A DNA stretch of 45,585 nucleotides from assembly GCA_025352695.1 (NCBI GenBank), contig JANXSK010000176.1, positions 1-45,585 on the forward strand. Reading direction: 5' to 3'. The stretch comes from Ferruginibacter sp. Its GTDB lineage: Bacteria; Bacteroidota; Bacteroidia; Chitinophagales; Chitinophagaceae. This document shows, piece after piece, positions 27,595-36,898 of the stretch; within the stretch, counting starts at the first letter, position 1, and each line of letters starts with the position of its first letter. The notes below the pieces were generated by a model, which was given only the letters and a program-made list of their open reading frames with translations, was not told the origin of the DNA and did not search any database. A program made the position numbers and the translations under genes.

Positions 27595-28176
27595 ATGAAA
27601 AAAGAAAGATCAATTGTTGTAAGTGCTATATTATTGGTTTTAATGGCTTCTTTATATCGGATACTTCCTTCGAGGCCCTTGGGATTTGCTCCACAAATAG
27701 CTATGGCATTGTTTGCAGGCAGTATTGTAAAAGATAAAAAGTATGCCTTTCTGTTGCCCTTATTTTCTATGTTGGTGTCAGATTTTATTTACCAGATATT
27801 GTTTCAATTCAAAATTTCTTCAGTTCCAGGTTTTTACAGCGGCCAATTCATAAACTACGTGTTATTTGCAGGCTTAACTGTGGTAGGTTTCGCCATTAAA
27901 AAAACAAATCCTATCCAAATTCTAACCGGTTCGGTTGCAGGCGCCACTATTTATTTTTTGTTGAGTAATTTTACCGTTTGGATAGGTGGAGGTTTAAACA
28001 TTGCCAACATGCCTTATCCAAAAACTATGGCAGGCTTGCTTAATTGTTATTCAGAAGCTATTCCTTTTTACAGAGGCAGCCTGTATGCAACACTTATTTT
28101 TAGTGCTATTTTGTTTGGTGGTTATTACCTAATTAACAAATATGTAATTCAAAAGCCAGCTTTAGTTAACCTGTAA
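27595..28176 (+). CDS. DUF6580 family multipass membrane protein (putative transport component)
   Basis: 193 residues with five or six hydrophobic segments. The N-terminal ASLYRILPSRPLGFAPQIAM, then ALFAGSIVKDKKYAFLLPLF, SMLVSDFIYQ and the late NFTVWIGGG and NMPYPKTMAGLLNCYSEAIPF, are typical of DUF6580, a Bacteroidota family resembling ECF-transporter substrate-binding (S) subunits. A vitamin or nucleoside-like ligand is conceivable but nothing here identifies it. It is monocistronic, with a promoter box at 27568 and a strong terminator directly after it. Confidence 0.85.
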   Translation: MKKERSIVVSAILLVLMASLYRILPSRPLGFAPQIAMALFAGSIVKDKKYAFLLPLFSMLVSDFIYQILFQFKISSVPGFYSGQFINYVLFAGLTVVGFAIKKTNPIQILTGSVAGATIYFLLSNFTVWIGGGLNIANMPYPKTMAGLLNCYSEAIPFYRGSLYATLIFSAILFGGYYLINKYVIQKPALVNL

Positions 28177-28195
28177 TTTTACTTTCAATAAAATA

Positions 28196-28227
28196 AAAAG
28201 CCACTGCATTTTGCAGTGGCTTTTTTT
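28196..28227 (+). terminator. Strong intrinsic terminator after the DUF6580 gene
   Basis: AAAAGCCACTGCA and TGCAGTGGCTTTT form a perfect 13-bp stem with a 3-nt loop followed by a T-run, 20 nt after the stop codon. Confidence 0.9.
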
Positions 28228-28395
28228 GTGATAGTAATGTGTGGTAAATTTTTTGTCCGAGCTAAGAAGCAATGTGGATCATCGTTACATCGCCCTTTTG
28301 TACAATTATACTATTAATTTAGCTTCGACCTGTTCGTTTAAAACGACAATTGTTCAATTTGTAAAATCAATCACTTCAATTTACCTCAGTGTAGC

Positions 28396-28875
28396 CTAAT
28401 CTTCTTTTTCATATATTTCATCTATCAATAAATCTTTACCATCAGCAGCAGCAGTGGCCAATTCATCGCAACGGTTATTAAGTGGATTGTTTGCATGACC
28501 TTTTACCCAAACAAAATTGACAGTAATTTTTTTAGCCAATTCATGATAATGTTTCCAAAGGTCTTTGTTTTTTTTACCACCTTTAAAATCAGTTTTTATC
28601 CAGGTTTTTAACCATCCTTTCTCCACCGAGTTTACAACATATTGGCTGTCGGAATAAACGGTAACCGGTAGCTCATTTTTTTTAATGGCTTCCAGCCCTG
28701 CTATTACTGCAAGTAATTCCATGCGGTTGTTGGTAGTATGCCTGTAGCCCTGCGACAACTCTTTGCGGTGGTTACCAAATAATAAAATGGCACCATACCC
28801 ACCACGTCCGGGGTTACCTCTTGACGAACCATCTGTATAAAGCTGAATCTTATCTTGCATCAATATTTTTTTCAA
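28396..28875 (-). CDS. rnhA: Ribonuclease HI
   Basis: 159 residues, the standard RNase HI length. Active-site carboxylates are present: Asp15 (LYTDGSSRGNPGRGGYGAI), Glu53 (NNRMELLAVIAGLEAI), Asp76 (VYSDSQYVVNSV) and Asp137 (NNRCDELAT), with the flexible-loop His127 in WVKGHANNPLNN. The basic handle region (WIKTDFKGGKKNKDLW) is also there, as in the E. coli enzyme. It degrades the RNA strand of RNA-DNA hybrids. ATG 28875 is taken as the start; the ATG at 28860 would also suit. Confidence 0.96.
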   Translation of the reverse strand: MKKILMQDKIQLYTDGSSRGNPGRGGYGAILLFGNHRKELSQGYRHTTNNRMELLAVIAGLEAIKKNELPVTVYSDSQYVVNSVEKGWLKTWIKTDFKGGKKNKDLWKHYHELAKKITVNFVWVKGHANNPLNNRCDELATAAADGKDLLIDEIYEKED

Positions 28876-28962
28876 TAAAATAAAGTAAGGAATTAAATCG
28901 AAAATAGTAAAATTATTACGAACTGGAATTACAGTTATCTATTTATTATTGAAAAATTGTTA

Positions 28963-28977
28963 AACCCTTACAGGGTT
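28963..28977. repeat. Small hairpin of REP-like type
   Basis: AACCCT-TAC-AGGGTT is a short perfect inverted repeat in the gap between rnhA and the anchor-J-like lipoprotein gene. AACCCT/AGGGTT hairpins of this kind recur between genes in Bacteroidota; only one copy is seen here. Confidence 0.3.
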
Positions 28978-29133
28978 GAAAGCCTTTACCAAATTGTTTT
29001 AATTTTTAGAGAAATATATATAGAAGTCTTTAAATCTACATTGAAATTATACGGTACAAGAGGGCGATGCAACAATGACGCAGATTGCTTCTTAGTTTGG
29101 ACATCCATTTTTATTTTTACGTGGAAGATTATA

Positions 29134-29937
29134 TTATTTGCTAATGCTTGTATAGGTAACCTGGTCAATACCAATGCCGGATCCTCTTCCGCCCCTACCA
29201 CCGCCTTTAATAAAATACCTGAATGCAAACCTGCCTTTTATAGGCTTAGCAAGACCCGTAATTTTTCCTTCAAATTTTGTCCATTCTGTTGGAAAAGCTT
29301 GAGCAATAGTTTCAGTAGTGCTGGTTGGCCCGCCATCAATGGGGTAACTTCCGGGCAAATTATGCCATTCGTAATAATTTGGATTTATGTCAATTACAGG
29401 ATCGGTTAAACCTATAAAACTACCTGTACTTTCTCCTTCACCTATCAATTCCGCACTATCGTTTTGTGTATTTACCAGCACCTGCAAGCGGTTGGCAAAA
29501 TCAGTGCTGTCATAATTGTTATCATTTAAATAGCCGGGTAGTTTTTGAGCTCTGGTATAAAAAATAATTTTGTCCCCATTTTGCATCAGTAAAGAGGGTG
29601 ATACCAACCATTGACTTATAATACCTTTTTGTGCGGAGGTAGATAAATTATTTACGCCTGTAAAACCATCATTTATTCCGTTGTTGCTATAGGCTTCAAA
29701 AAGGGGGGGGATGCTGCCCCCATCCTGCCAAACCGCTGTTCCTACAGGAAGACTTTTGTTAAAGATTTTCCAGCCTCTTGCAATAGCAGCATCTGTTGTA
29801 TCGAAGGTTTCAGTAAAGGAGGAATGGTCTTCAATTGGCGGCGCAATGGTTAAATAACTATCATCTTTACAGGAGACTATACCTATAAAAAGTAGGACGA
29901 GTAATAAAAAATAGATGGTGCGTTTTTGTATAAGCAT
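29134..29937 (-). CDS. Lipoprotein with choice-of-anchor-J-like (jelly-roll) domain
   Basis: 267 residues with a lipoprotein signal (FLLLVLLFIGIVSCKDD, Cys23). The mature part follows the choice-of-anchor J / cleaved-adhesin pattern: FTETFDTTDAAIARGWKIFN at the start, then AVWQDGG, KGIISQWLVSPSLLMQNGDK, IIFYTRAQ, and a C-terminal GRFAFRYFIKGGGRGGRGSG followed by IGIDQVTYT. This beta-sandwich often binds carbohydrate or mediates surface attachment. There is no T9SS domain; anchoring should be through the lipid. It stands alone between rnhA and the carboxyltransferase gene. Confidence 0.75.
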   Translation of the reverse strand: MLIQKRTIYFLLLVLLFIGIVSCKDDSYLTIAPPIEDHSSFTETFDTTDAAIARGWKIFNKSLPVGTAVWQDGGSIPPLFEAYSNNGINDGFTGVNNLSTSAQKGIISQWLVSPSLLMQNGDKIIFYTRAQKLPGYLNDNNYDSTDFANRLQVLVNTQNDSAELIGEGESTGSFIGLTDPVIDINPNYYEWHNLPGSYPIDGGPTSTTETIAQAFPTEWTKFEGKITGLAKPIKGRFAFRYFIKGGGRGGRGSGIGIDQVTYTSISK

Positions 29938-30014
29938 TTTGTTCGTTACGGGTTATTGAAGCAATATTTAATGTACTTTAAAAGTAAATAATATTTTGAT
30001 AAGAGGGTTGTAAT

Positions 30015-31640
30015 TTAAACCTGAAATACACCAGTTTTAAATTCTTCCAAGTCGTTATTGTGATTGGCTGCTGCAATGCCTTCGGCAATTACAAGCCTTG
30101 TTTGGACTGGATCAATTATTGCGTCTACCCATAAACGTGCTGCTGCATAATAAGGAGTAGTTTGTTGCTGGTAGCGCTGGATGATTTCATTTAGCATGTC
30201 TTGCTCATCTTTAGGTAAAATTGTTTTACCCTTTGCTTTAAGTGAAGCTACCTGAATTTGTAAGAGTGTTTTTGCTGCTTGTTCGCCACCCATTACTGCA
30301 ATTTTAGCTGTTGGCCATGCATAAATAAATCGGGGATCATATGCTTTGCCACACATGGCATAATTACCTGCACCATAGCTGTTGCCTATAATAATTGTAA
30401 TTTTTGGTACTACCGAATTGGCAACGGCATTTACCATTTTTGCGCCATCTTTTATTATTCCGGCATGTTCGCTGCGACTGCCCACCATGAAGCCGGTAAC
30501 ATCCTGCAAAAATACTAGGGGTATTTTTTTTTGATTACAATTCATAATAAAACGGGCTGCTTTATCTGCACTGTCATTATAAATCACACCACCCAATTGC
30601 ATTTCGCCTTTATTATTTTTTACAATGAGCCGTTGGTTAGCAACAATGCCTACAGCCCAGCCTTCAATGCGGGCATAACCACAAATAATTGTTTTACCAT
30701 AGTCTTCTTTAAACTGATCAAAGCTACCGGCATCTGTAATACAATTAATTAACATCGCCATGTCATAAGGTTTTGTATTGCCTTCGCTTAGGATACCATA
30801 AATGCCGGCTTCATTGGTTGGTGGTACGGCAGTTATTCTGTCGAAACCAGCATACGTTGTACTGCCTAGTTTACTTATAATCTTTTTTATATGTTCTAAA
30901 CATTCTTGTTCAGTTTTAAATTTATAATCGGCTATACCGCTTATTTCGGTATGGGTAACAGCGCCACCTAATATTTCACTATCAACGGTTTCGCCTATTG
31001 CTGCTTTTACAAGGTAGGGCCCCGCTAAAAAAATGGAGCCATTACTTTCTACCATTAAAGTTTCATCACTCATGATGGGCAGGTAGGCACCACCTGCAAC
31101 ACAAGCGCCCATCACGGCAGCTATTTGTGTAATTCCCATGGCGCTCATTTTTGCGTTGTTACGAAAGATGCGGCCAAAGTGTTCTTTATCTGCAAAAATT
31201 TCATCTTGCATAGGTAAATAAACGCCTGCACTATCTACCAGGTAGATAATGGGTAATTTATTTTCCATACCGATCTCCTGCATGCGTAAATTTTTTTTTC
31301 CTGTGATAGGAAACCAGGCACCAGCTTTTACTGTTTGATCGTTGGCTACAATAATACATTGCCTGCCGCTAACATATCCTATGCCGCTTACTGTGCCTCC
31401 CGCCGCACAGCCACCCTGATCGGTATACATTTCGTACCCAGCAAAAGCTCCAATTTCAATAAATGGTTTGCCCTTATCACAGAGGTAATCAATTCTTTCT
31501 CTTGCTGTTAGTTTATTTCTTTCGTGTTGTTTTAAGATGGCATTTTTACCCCCGCCTTCGTAAATTTTTTCCAGCTTCTGTTTTACCTGACTGTAAGCCA
31601 GGTGCATGGTATCTTCGTTTTTATTGAATGTTAAATCCAT
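30015..31640 (-). CDS. Acyl-CoA carboxylase, beta (carboxyltransferase) subunit
   Basis: 541 residues from the ATG at 31640; the frame extends to a GTG at 31667 but the nine extra residues look non-native. The crotonase-type carboxyltransferase fold is complete: KLTARERIDYL, the N-terminal-half blocks VKAGAWFPITGKKNLRMQEI, YLVDSAGVYLP and GACVAGGAYLPIMSD, and the C-terminal VFLQDVTGFMVGSRSE, HAGIIKDGAKMVNAVANSVV, IIGNSYGAGNYAMCG and WPTAKIAVMGGEQAA. The motifs lean towards methylcrotonyl-CoA carboxylase beta, with propionyl-CoA carboxylase as alternative. It transfers CO2 from biotin to an acyl-CoA. The biotin carboxylase/BCCP partner is not in the window. Confidence 0.93.
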   Translation of the reverse strand: MDLTFNKNEDTMHLAYSQVKQKLEKIYEGGGKNAILKQHERNKLTARERIDYLCDKGKPFIEIGAFAGYEMYTDQGGCAAGGTVSGIGYVSGRQCIIVANDQTVKAGAWFPITGKKNLRMQEIGMENKLPIIYLVDSAGVYLPMQDEIFADKEHFGRIFRNNAKMSAMGITQIAAVMGACVAGGAYLPIMSDETLMVESNGSIFLAGPYLVKAAIGETVDSEILGGAVTHTEISGIADYKFKTEQECLEHIKKIISKLGSTTYAGFDRITAVPPTNEAGIYGILSEGNTKPYDMAMLINCITDAGSFDQFKEDYGKTIICGYARIEGWAVGIVANQRLIVKNNKGEMQLGGVIYNDSADKAARFIMNCNQKKIPLVFLQDVTGFMVGSRSEHAGIIKDGAKMVNAVANSVVPKITIIIGNSYGAGNYAMCGKAYDPRFIYAWPTAKIAVMGGEQAAKTLLQIQVASLKAKGKTILPKDEQDMLNEIIQRYQQQTTPYYAAARLWVDAIIDPVQTRLVIAEGIAAANHNNDLEEFKTGVFQV

Positions 31641-31879
31641 AGTGATTTGATTTTGCAGTGGAAGCACTGAAACACTAAGTTATTGAAATGTTTGCTTGCA
31701 AACAGAGTTGTTTTATGTGTTTTAAAATAACGGTTTTATTTGTTGCTTTGCAGTTATTTTTTTGTGTTTGTTTCCTGTTATTGATGCATTTAAAACCTCA
31801 ATTACTGCATTTAAATTAACCAGCGAAACTTTAAAAATTAATTTGTACTTTTTACTTTTTAATGTAGTTACTTTAGAAT

Positions 31880-32860
31880 ATGAATATTTTATTGTTTGAG
31901 AAATTGCATGCAGAAGGATTGATTGGAGATGCATCGCTTAAAAAAATAAAAGCTGGCAACGCCAGCAAGCTTTTATCGCTATATTGGGAACTTAAAACAT
32001 TGCTTTACCTTGGTGTATTGCTCTTAAGCGGAGGCATTGGTATATTAGTTTATAAAAGTATTGATATACTTGGTCACCAGGTTATCTTATCATTTATGGC
32101 ATTGGTATGTACAGTTAGTTTTTTTTATTGTTTCAAGAAAAGGCTACCTTTTTCTTTGAAACAAGTAGCATCCCCCAATGCATTTTTTGATTACATTTTA
32201 TTACTCGCCTGTTTAACCTTTATAAGTTTTATTGGATATATTCAATATCAATACCAGGTATTAGGTAATCATTTCGGCCTTGCTACTTTTACTCCAATGC
32301 TCGTATTGTTTTTTATTGCCTATTATTTTGATCATGTAGGAATATTAAGTCTGGCAATTACCAATTTTGCAGCATGGGCAGGTATTGCAGTAACGCCTGC
32401 AAAAATTATGCAGGATAATAATTTTAATAGTACTGCTATTATTGTAACCGGCCTGTTATTAGGTATACTGCTAATAGCTGCAGGATTTTTAACGAAAAAA
32501 AGAAATATCAAAGCGCATTTTCAATTTACCTATACCAATTTTGGTACACATCTTTTATATATATCGTGTTTGGCTGGCATGTTTAAATTTGAAAGTTATT
32601 TTTTATTATGGTTTTTATTGCTTGCATGCATAAGTTATTTTTTTTATAATAAGGGAGTAAAAGAAAAATCATTTTATTTTTTACTAATACTCACTATATA
32701 CTTTTACATAGGTTTAAGTTATAGTATAATCAGATTGCTTTTTGATATAGCTCAGTTAGATTTAAGCGGCGTTTACCTGGTATGTATTTATTTTATTGCT
32801 TCAGCAATTGCTTTCATTCTGTTCTTAATAATGATGAATAAAAAATTAAAAACGCTATGA
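31880..32860 (+). CDS. DUF2157 family multipass membrane protein
   Basis: 326 residues. A cytoplasmic N-terminal segment (FEKLHAEGLIGDASLKKIKA) resembles the DUF2157 start, and about nine or ten hydrophobic helices follow (LLYLGVLLLSGGIGILVY onward). Function is unknown; DUF2157 proteins often sit beside a second polytopic protein such as DUF4401. Here the TGA overlaps the next gene's ATG (ATGA), so the two are translationally coupled and probably form one membrane complex. Confidence 0.75.
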   Translation: MNILLFEKLHAEGLIGDASLKKIKAGNASKLLSLYWELKTLLYLGVLLLSGGIGILVYKSIDILGHQVILSFMALVCTVSFFYCFKKRLPFSLKQVASPNAFFDYILLLACLTFISFIGYIQYQYQVLGNHFGLATFTPMLVLFFIAYYFDHVGILSLAITNFAAWAGIAVTPAKIMQDNNFNSTAIIVTGLLLGILLIAAGFLTKKRNIKAHFQFTYTNFGTHLLYISCLAGMFKFESYFLLWFLLLACISYFFYNKGVKEKSFYFLLILTIYFYIGLSYSIIRLLFDIAQLDLSGVYLVCIYFIASAIAFILFLIMMNKKLKTL

Positions 32861-34020
32861 TAGCTTATAATAAAGAGTGGTTAGATAATTTATTAATTCA
32901 GCAACAACTCGATGCTGCTTATCACAAAAATTTTATTAACAAGGAAGAGTTTTTATCGGTCAATAATGAGTATGCTGCCGGTTTTTATACACCTAATATT
33001 TTTATACGGATTGGCTTATTTATATTAACTCTAGTGATCGTAAGTTTTTCTATGGGGCTGGTTGCTTTAATTATGGTAAGTGGAGTGAATGAAAAAACTG
33101 TTGGTGCTTTATTGTTGTTTTTTGGAGTATTAGTTCTTGGTGTGCTGCAATTCATAATTCAGAAAAAGCACCATTATAAATCAGGTGTTGATGATGCTTT
33201 GTTATGGGTATTTGGCGGCTGTATTATTGGTGGTATCAATCTTATGATGGATATTTCTACAACAGGTAATGCACTGCTTATTGTAATCTTTTCTGTAATC
33301 CTTTTTTTACGGTTTACCAACGCTTTAATGGGAGGTGTTGCAGCACTTGCTTTTTTAACTGTTGTATTTTTATCTTATAGTAAGTTTGGCAATTTTGCAA
33401 AAGCTACTACCTCTTTTTTAATTATGTTGCTTGCGGCAATCATTTACGTTGCTGCTAATAATTTATTTAACCAATCTAAATTCAGACATTATAAAAGCGG
33501 AATAACGGTGATAAAAATAGTAACCTTATTTTGTACGTATGCTGCTGTAAATTATTTTATAGTTAGAGAAGGCAGCATTGCTTTGTTTAATCTTACTTTA
33601 AAAGAAGGAGAAAGTATTCCATTTGGCTGGTTATTCTGGAGCGTAACTTTTGTTATACCAATTGTCTATATATATATGGGAATTAAAAAAAAGCTCGTAC
33701 TATTTTTAAGGGTTGGATTGTTATTGACTGCCACTATCGTATTTACTGTTCGCTATTATCATCCTGTTTTGCCGCTGGAAATGGCCATGACTTTTGGTGG
33801 ATTGTTATTGATTGGGATTGCATACGCTTTGATACAATACCTTCAACAACCCAAATATGGATTTACGTATCAGAAAATTATTGACAGCGATGCACTTGAT
33901 AAGCTGAACATTGAAGGCATTGTAATTGCTGAAACATTCGGCGGTGTAAAGTCTGCCGATGCCAACAATTTTTTCGGTGGTGGTAGTTTTGGTGGTGGTG
34001 GCGCAACGGATAAATTTTAA
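32857..34020 (+). CDS. Multipass membrane protein with glycine-rich C-terminal tail, coupled to DUF2157 protein
   Basis: 387 residues. An N-terminal soluble segment (KEWLDNLLIQQQLDAAYHKN) precedes about ten hydrophobic helices (about 50-330). The tail ends in FGGGSFGGGGATDKF, a Gly-rich end seen also in TPM-domain membrane proteins. I cannot name the family with confidence; layout and neighbour suggest a DUF4401-like partner of the DUF2157 protein. It starts within the preceding gene's stop codon. Its own stop is only 2 bp from the stop of the convergent HGSNAT-type gene, leaving no room for a terminator between them. Confidence 0.7.
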   Translation: MIAYNKEWLDNLLIQQQLDAAYHKNFINKEEFLSVNNEYAAGFYTPNIFIRIGLFILTLVIVSFSMGLVALIMVSGVNEKTVGALLLFFGVLVLGVLQFIIQKKHHYKSGVDDALLWVFGGCIIGGINLMMDISTTGNALLIVIFSVILFLRFTNALMGGVAALAFLTVVFLSYSKFGNFAKATTSFLIMLLAAIIYVAANNLFNQSKFRHYKSGITVIKIVTLFCTYAAVNYFIVREGSIALFNLTLKEGESIPFGWLFWSVTFVIPIVYIYMGIKKKLVLFLRVGLLLTATIVFTVRYYHPVLPLEMAMTFGGLLLIGIAYALIQYLQQPKYGFTYQKIIDSDALDKLNIEGIVIAETFGGVKSADANNFFGGGSFGGGGATDKF

Positions 34021-34022
34021 AT

Positions 34023-35138
34023 TTATACCCTCACATAAATCTTTTTCTTGTCCATCCAATAACCTGTTAGCCAGCAAAGCAACATTACACTTACCGCAAA
34101 TAGCAAGGAGCCAAAATAGGCGCCGGCATTTATATAAATTGTTTCATACAGCCATTTATATACAGACACTTTTGGATGTACAGAAAAAACATACAATAAG
34201 GTTACTCCTAATTCGCTCAGCAGGTAAATGAATAAAGGGTTACGACCGAATACTTCAAAAAAGTATGTCCATTTTGTTTTATGTAAAAAGTCGATTGTAT
34301 AAATAACGCTGGCGATAATAATACAATCAAGTCCAATAGTTAACAATACAAATGAACTTGTCCATAATTTTTTATTGATTGGAAAAAAGTAATTCCAGCT
34401 CCATGCAATTACCAGTAACCCAGCACCAGCCAGTAATAATTTAGTCAGCATCTCGTAAGTTTTGCCTTGTTTTTGTATAAAGCTTCCAACTACAAAACCT
34501 GCTACTACATTGCTTACTGCAGTCATCGTACTTAGTAATCCTTCAGGATCAAAAGCAATGCCTTCGCCATGATACATGTGCCCTTCGCCCAGCAACCATT
34601 TATCTAACAAAATACCTGCGTTACTTTCCATACTAAAAGGATCATTTTGGCCAAAAATTAATAATATTATCCAGTATAAAAATAAAAGACCAATACTTAT
34701 AAGTATGGTGAGTTTTGGTTTTAAAAAATACAATAATAACGCAGCAATGCCGTAGCACAAAGCAATGCGCTGTAGAACACCAAATACACGGGTTTGGTTA
34801 AAAGGGGCAAAAATAAATTGGCCTGCAACTTGTTTTACAAAAGGAAACCAATACATTAAAAAGCCTAATAAAAAAATAATTAAGGTGCGTTTTAAAATCT
34901 TCCATACAACAGTAGGGGCTGGCAAGTTGTTCCATTTTGGCATCACGAAACTCAATGCATTACCAACTGCAAATAAAAAGGATGGAAATACAAGGTCGGT
35001 GGGTGTAAATCCATGCCAGTGGGCATGTTGCAAAGGCGAATAAGTAGTAATACCATTACCGGGAGTATTTACAATTATCATAAAGCAGATCGTCATACCC
35101 CGAAAAACATCCAAGGCGGTAAATCTTTGTGTGGCCAT
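34023..35138 (-). CDS. DUF5009/HGSNAT-type membrane acyltransferase
   Basis: 371 residues with about ten membrane helices. The N-terminal signature ALDVFRGMTICFMIIVNTPG, then HAHWHGFTPTDLVFPSFLFA, is the heparan-alpha-glucosaminide N-acetyltransferase-like pattern; a His in the HAHWHGF loop is the expected acetyl-accepting residue. Further blocks are RVFGVLQRIALCYGIAAL, DPEGLLSTMTAVSNVVAGF and FFEVFGRNPLFIYLLSELG. It probably transfers acetyl groups from cytoplasmic acetyl-CoA to sugars across the inner membrane, perhaps for amino-sugar salvage or cell-envelope modification. Monocistronic, minus strand. Confidence 0.88.
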   Translation of the reverse strand: MATQRFTALDVFRGMTICFMIIVNTPGNGITTYSPLQHAHWHGFTPTDLVFPSFLFAVGNALSFVMPKWNNLPAPTVVWKILKRTLIIFLLGFLMYWFPFVKQVAGQFIFAPFNQTRVFGVLQRIALCYGIAALLLYFLKPKLTILISIGLLFLYWIILLIFGQNDPFSMESNAGILLDKWLLGEGHMYHGEGIAFDPEGLLSTMTAVSNVVAGFVVGSFIQKQGKTYEMLTKLLLAGAGLLVIAWSWNYFFPINKKLWTSSFVLLTIGLDCIIIASVIYTIDFLHKTKWTYFFEVFGRNPLFIYLLSELGVTLLYVFSVHPKVSVYKWLYETIYINAGAYFGSLLFAVSVMLLCWLTGYWMDKKKIYVRV

Positions 35139-35518
35139 GTTCAGAATTTATTTTAAAAGTATAGAAAATAATTGTACAAATTACAATTGCATGTATTGAA
35201 ATTTTTACAATACTGCCTGTAGTTTTTGCAATAATTCAAAATATATTTAAAATAGCCTTTTCAATGAAGAGGGAATTATTTAAAAGTAACACTTAAGTAG
35301 TGGTTGGTTAAAAGAAAAACCGCTTACCATGATTGAGGTTTGTGATATAAATGATTTGTATTGCTACAATCAGAGAAATGTGTTTAAAAAAATGTTTATA
35401 AATTATTAAAGTGAATTTGTAAACGGAAGTATAAATAAAAAAGCAATCTGGCGATTGACCAGATTGCTTTTTTATTTATACTTTAGGAAAAATATTGTAA
35501 ATGAAGTAAAAGCAAAAT
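35139..35518. other. Intergenic gap containing a long perfect hairpin
   Basis: AT-rich with no gene. Its notable element is the 25-bp perfect inverted repeat at 35427-35483; the remainder presumably carries the promoter of the acyltransferase gene. Confidence 0.5.
35427..35483 (-). terminator. Very long perfect hairpin terminator after the coiled-coil gene
   Basis: Arms at 35427-35451 and 35459-35483 are 25-bp perfect complements with a 7-nt loop (CGATTGA). The GC-richer part (AAGCAATCTGG) sits at the loop, and A/T-rich ends provide T-tracts on both strands, so it should stop the minus-strand transcript 36 nt after the coiled-coil gene and also act in reverse. Confidence 0.85.
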
Positions 35519-36496
35519 TTAACTAAACAGACCACCTTTTTTCAAAGAACGAATTCCTTCGCCAATCTTAAATCCATTTTGATAAATTTGAATAGTGTAG
35601 TCTCCTTTATGAAAATTTTCACCTGGTGTAAATGCAAACTCTATATTTTTCTTTTTAGCTGTTTCAAGATCAACCGGTACTTTCGCTGTAAATGTTTTGT
35701 CACCATCTTCACGTGTAGTAAAAATTCCTGATCCTAATTTTTCTACGCTGATTGGTTTACCATCAGGTCCAATTACACAAACATATACGTCAGTCATTCC
35801 AGATTGAATAATACGATTGTTAACATCGAATGATATTACTAATTTGTCAACACGTTTTGCGGTAGTTGTGATTTTTTCTTTACCATTTTTCTTAATATTA
35901 ACAGCTGTAATAGCAATATTAGAAGCGTTTAAAGTAGATGCCACATCAACCTTTTTTTCAAGATCTTGTTTAACAACAGTTGTTGCTGCTAGATCTGTTG
36001 TTAATTTTTCTTTGTCTTGTGTTAAGACAATTTTATCCTGTGTTAATGTTTGATTTTCCTGAGTTAAACGGGCCACTTCCTGTTCCATGTTTGTGATTTT
36101 GCCGTTTAAATCTGCAATAAGTGTTCTAGCTTTTGCCAATTCAGAAGCAGTAGCATTTTTCTTGTTTAAAATACTGCGGATTTCATTTTTTGTTTTGGCT
36201 ATCTGACTGTTCTTGTCCTTTAATTTGCTTTCTAAAGTTGTGTTAAGAGTACCCATAGAATCAAGGCGGGCCAATGATCCGTCAAAACTTTTTTGGATAT
36301 CACTTTTTTCTTCAGATACTTTAGCTATAGTAGTGCCTTGTTGCTGAATTACTTCTGTTGCTTTGTTTTTGTCTACAATTGCATAACCACCTACAGCAAC
36401 TAATACTACTGCCAATGCGCCAATAATAGCATTTTTATAATTTTTACGTGGAGCCTGATCATCTGTAGATGCTGCAGGAAAATTTGATGTACTCAT
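35519..36496 (-). CDS. Membrane-anchored coiled-coil protein with C-terminal beta domain, unknown function
   Basis: 325 residues. A short polar N-terminus, one membrane helix (about 23-42, NAIIGALAVVLVAVGGYAIV), then a long coiled coil (about 45-190) whose end has near-perfect heptads (LTQENQT, LTQDKIV, LTQDKEK, LTTDLAA). The C-terminal part (about 195-325) is beta-rich and periplasmic (KRVDKLVISFDVNNRIIQSG, DVYVCVIGPDGKPIS, GDYTIQIYQNGFKIGEG). This type-II-anchored layout recurs in Chitinophagaceae but has no assigned function; a cell-envelope scaffold role is only a guess. Monocistronic, with a strong terminator. Confidence 0.75.
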   Translation of the reverse strand: MSTSNFPAASTDDQAPRKNYKNAIIGALAVVLVAVGGYAIVDKNKATEVIQQQGTTIAKVSEEKSDIQKSFDGSLARLDSMGTLNTTLESKLKDKNSQIAKTKNEIRSILNKKNATASELAKARTLIADLNGKITNMEQEVARLTQENQTLTQDKIVLTQDKEKLTTDLAATTVVKQDLEKKVDVASTLNASNIAITAVNIKKNGKEKITTTAKRVDKLVISFDVNNRIIQSGMTDVYVCVIGPDGKPISVEKLGSGIFTTREDGDKTFTAKVPVDLETAKKKNIEFAFTPGENFHKGDYTIQIYQNGFKIGEGIRSLKKGGLFS

Positions 36497-36898
36497 AATA
36501 TAAATTTTTAGTTAAAAAAAAGTTTGGAGAACATTTGAAATATACAAGCAAAAAATGTTTTAGAGTAGATTTTCAAATATCTAAAACCCTTAATTCCATA
36601 ACCATGCCAATTTTTTTAATTTAACATACAACCTCCTTTTTTTTATAGATCTAATGTACAAATTACCTTAAACTTTTTTTATGTTAAGTCTAAAATGAAA
36701 TTGTTAATCGTACTATATTTTTTTCGAAATTTATTTGTTACACTATTTTCAGTAAAACCGCAGGTTGCATGTTTACTATTTTATAATGTCCATAAAAAAA
36801 TTGGTACTTAAAAGGAGATTTTAAGTACCAATTGTACCATCAGATTTTATAATAATAAGGTAATTGAGAAAGTGATTTTAAAATTGATTCATAAATCA
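36497..36898. other. Intergenic gap containing the cutC terminator
   Basis: AT-rich with no gene. It contains the 15-bp perfect hairpin at 36799-36833 and, to the left, the unannotated promoter of the coiled-coil gene. Confidence 0.5.
36799..36833 (-). terminator. Intrinsic terminator of the glycosylasparaginase-cutC operon
   Basis: AATTGGTACTTAAAA (36799-36813) and its perfect complement (36819-36833) form a 15-bp stem with a 5-nt loop. Read on the minus strand it is followed by a TTTTTTT tract, 66 nt beyond the cutC stop. Confidence 0.8.

Noticed and set aside
28957..29409. 150-codon plus-strand reading frame
   Set aside because: Most of it lies antisense to the anchor-J-like lipoprotein gene, which has a signal peptide and domain pattern; the plus frame has neither.
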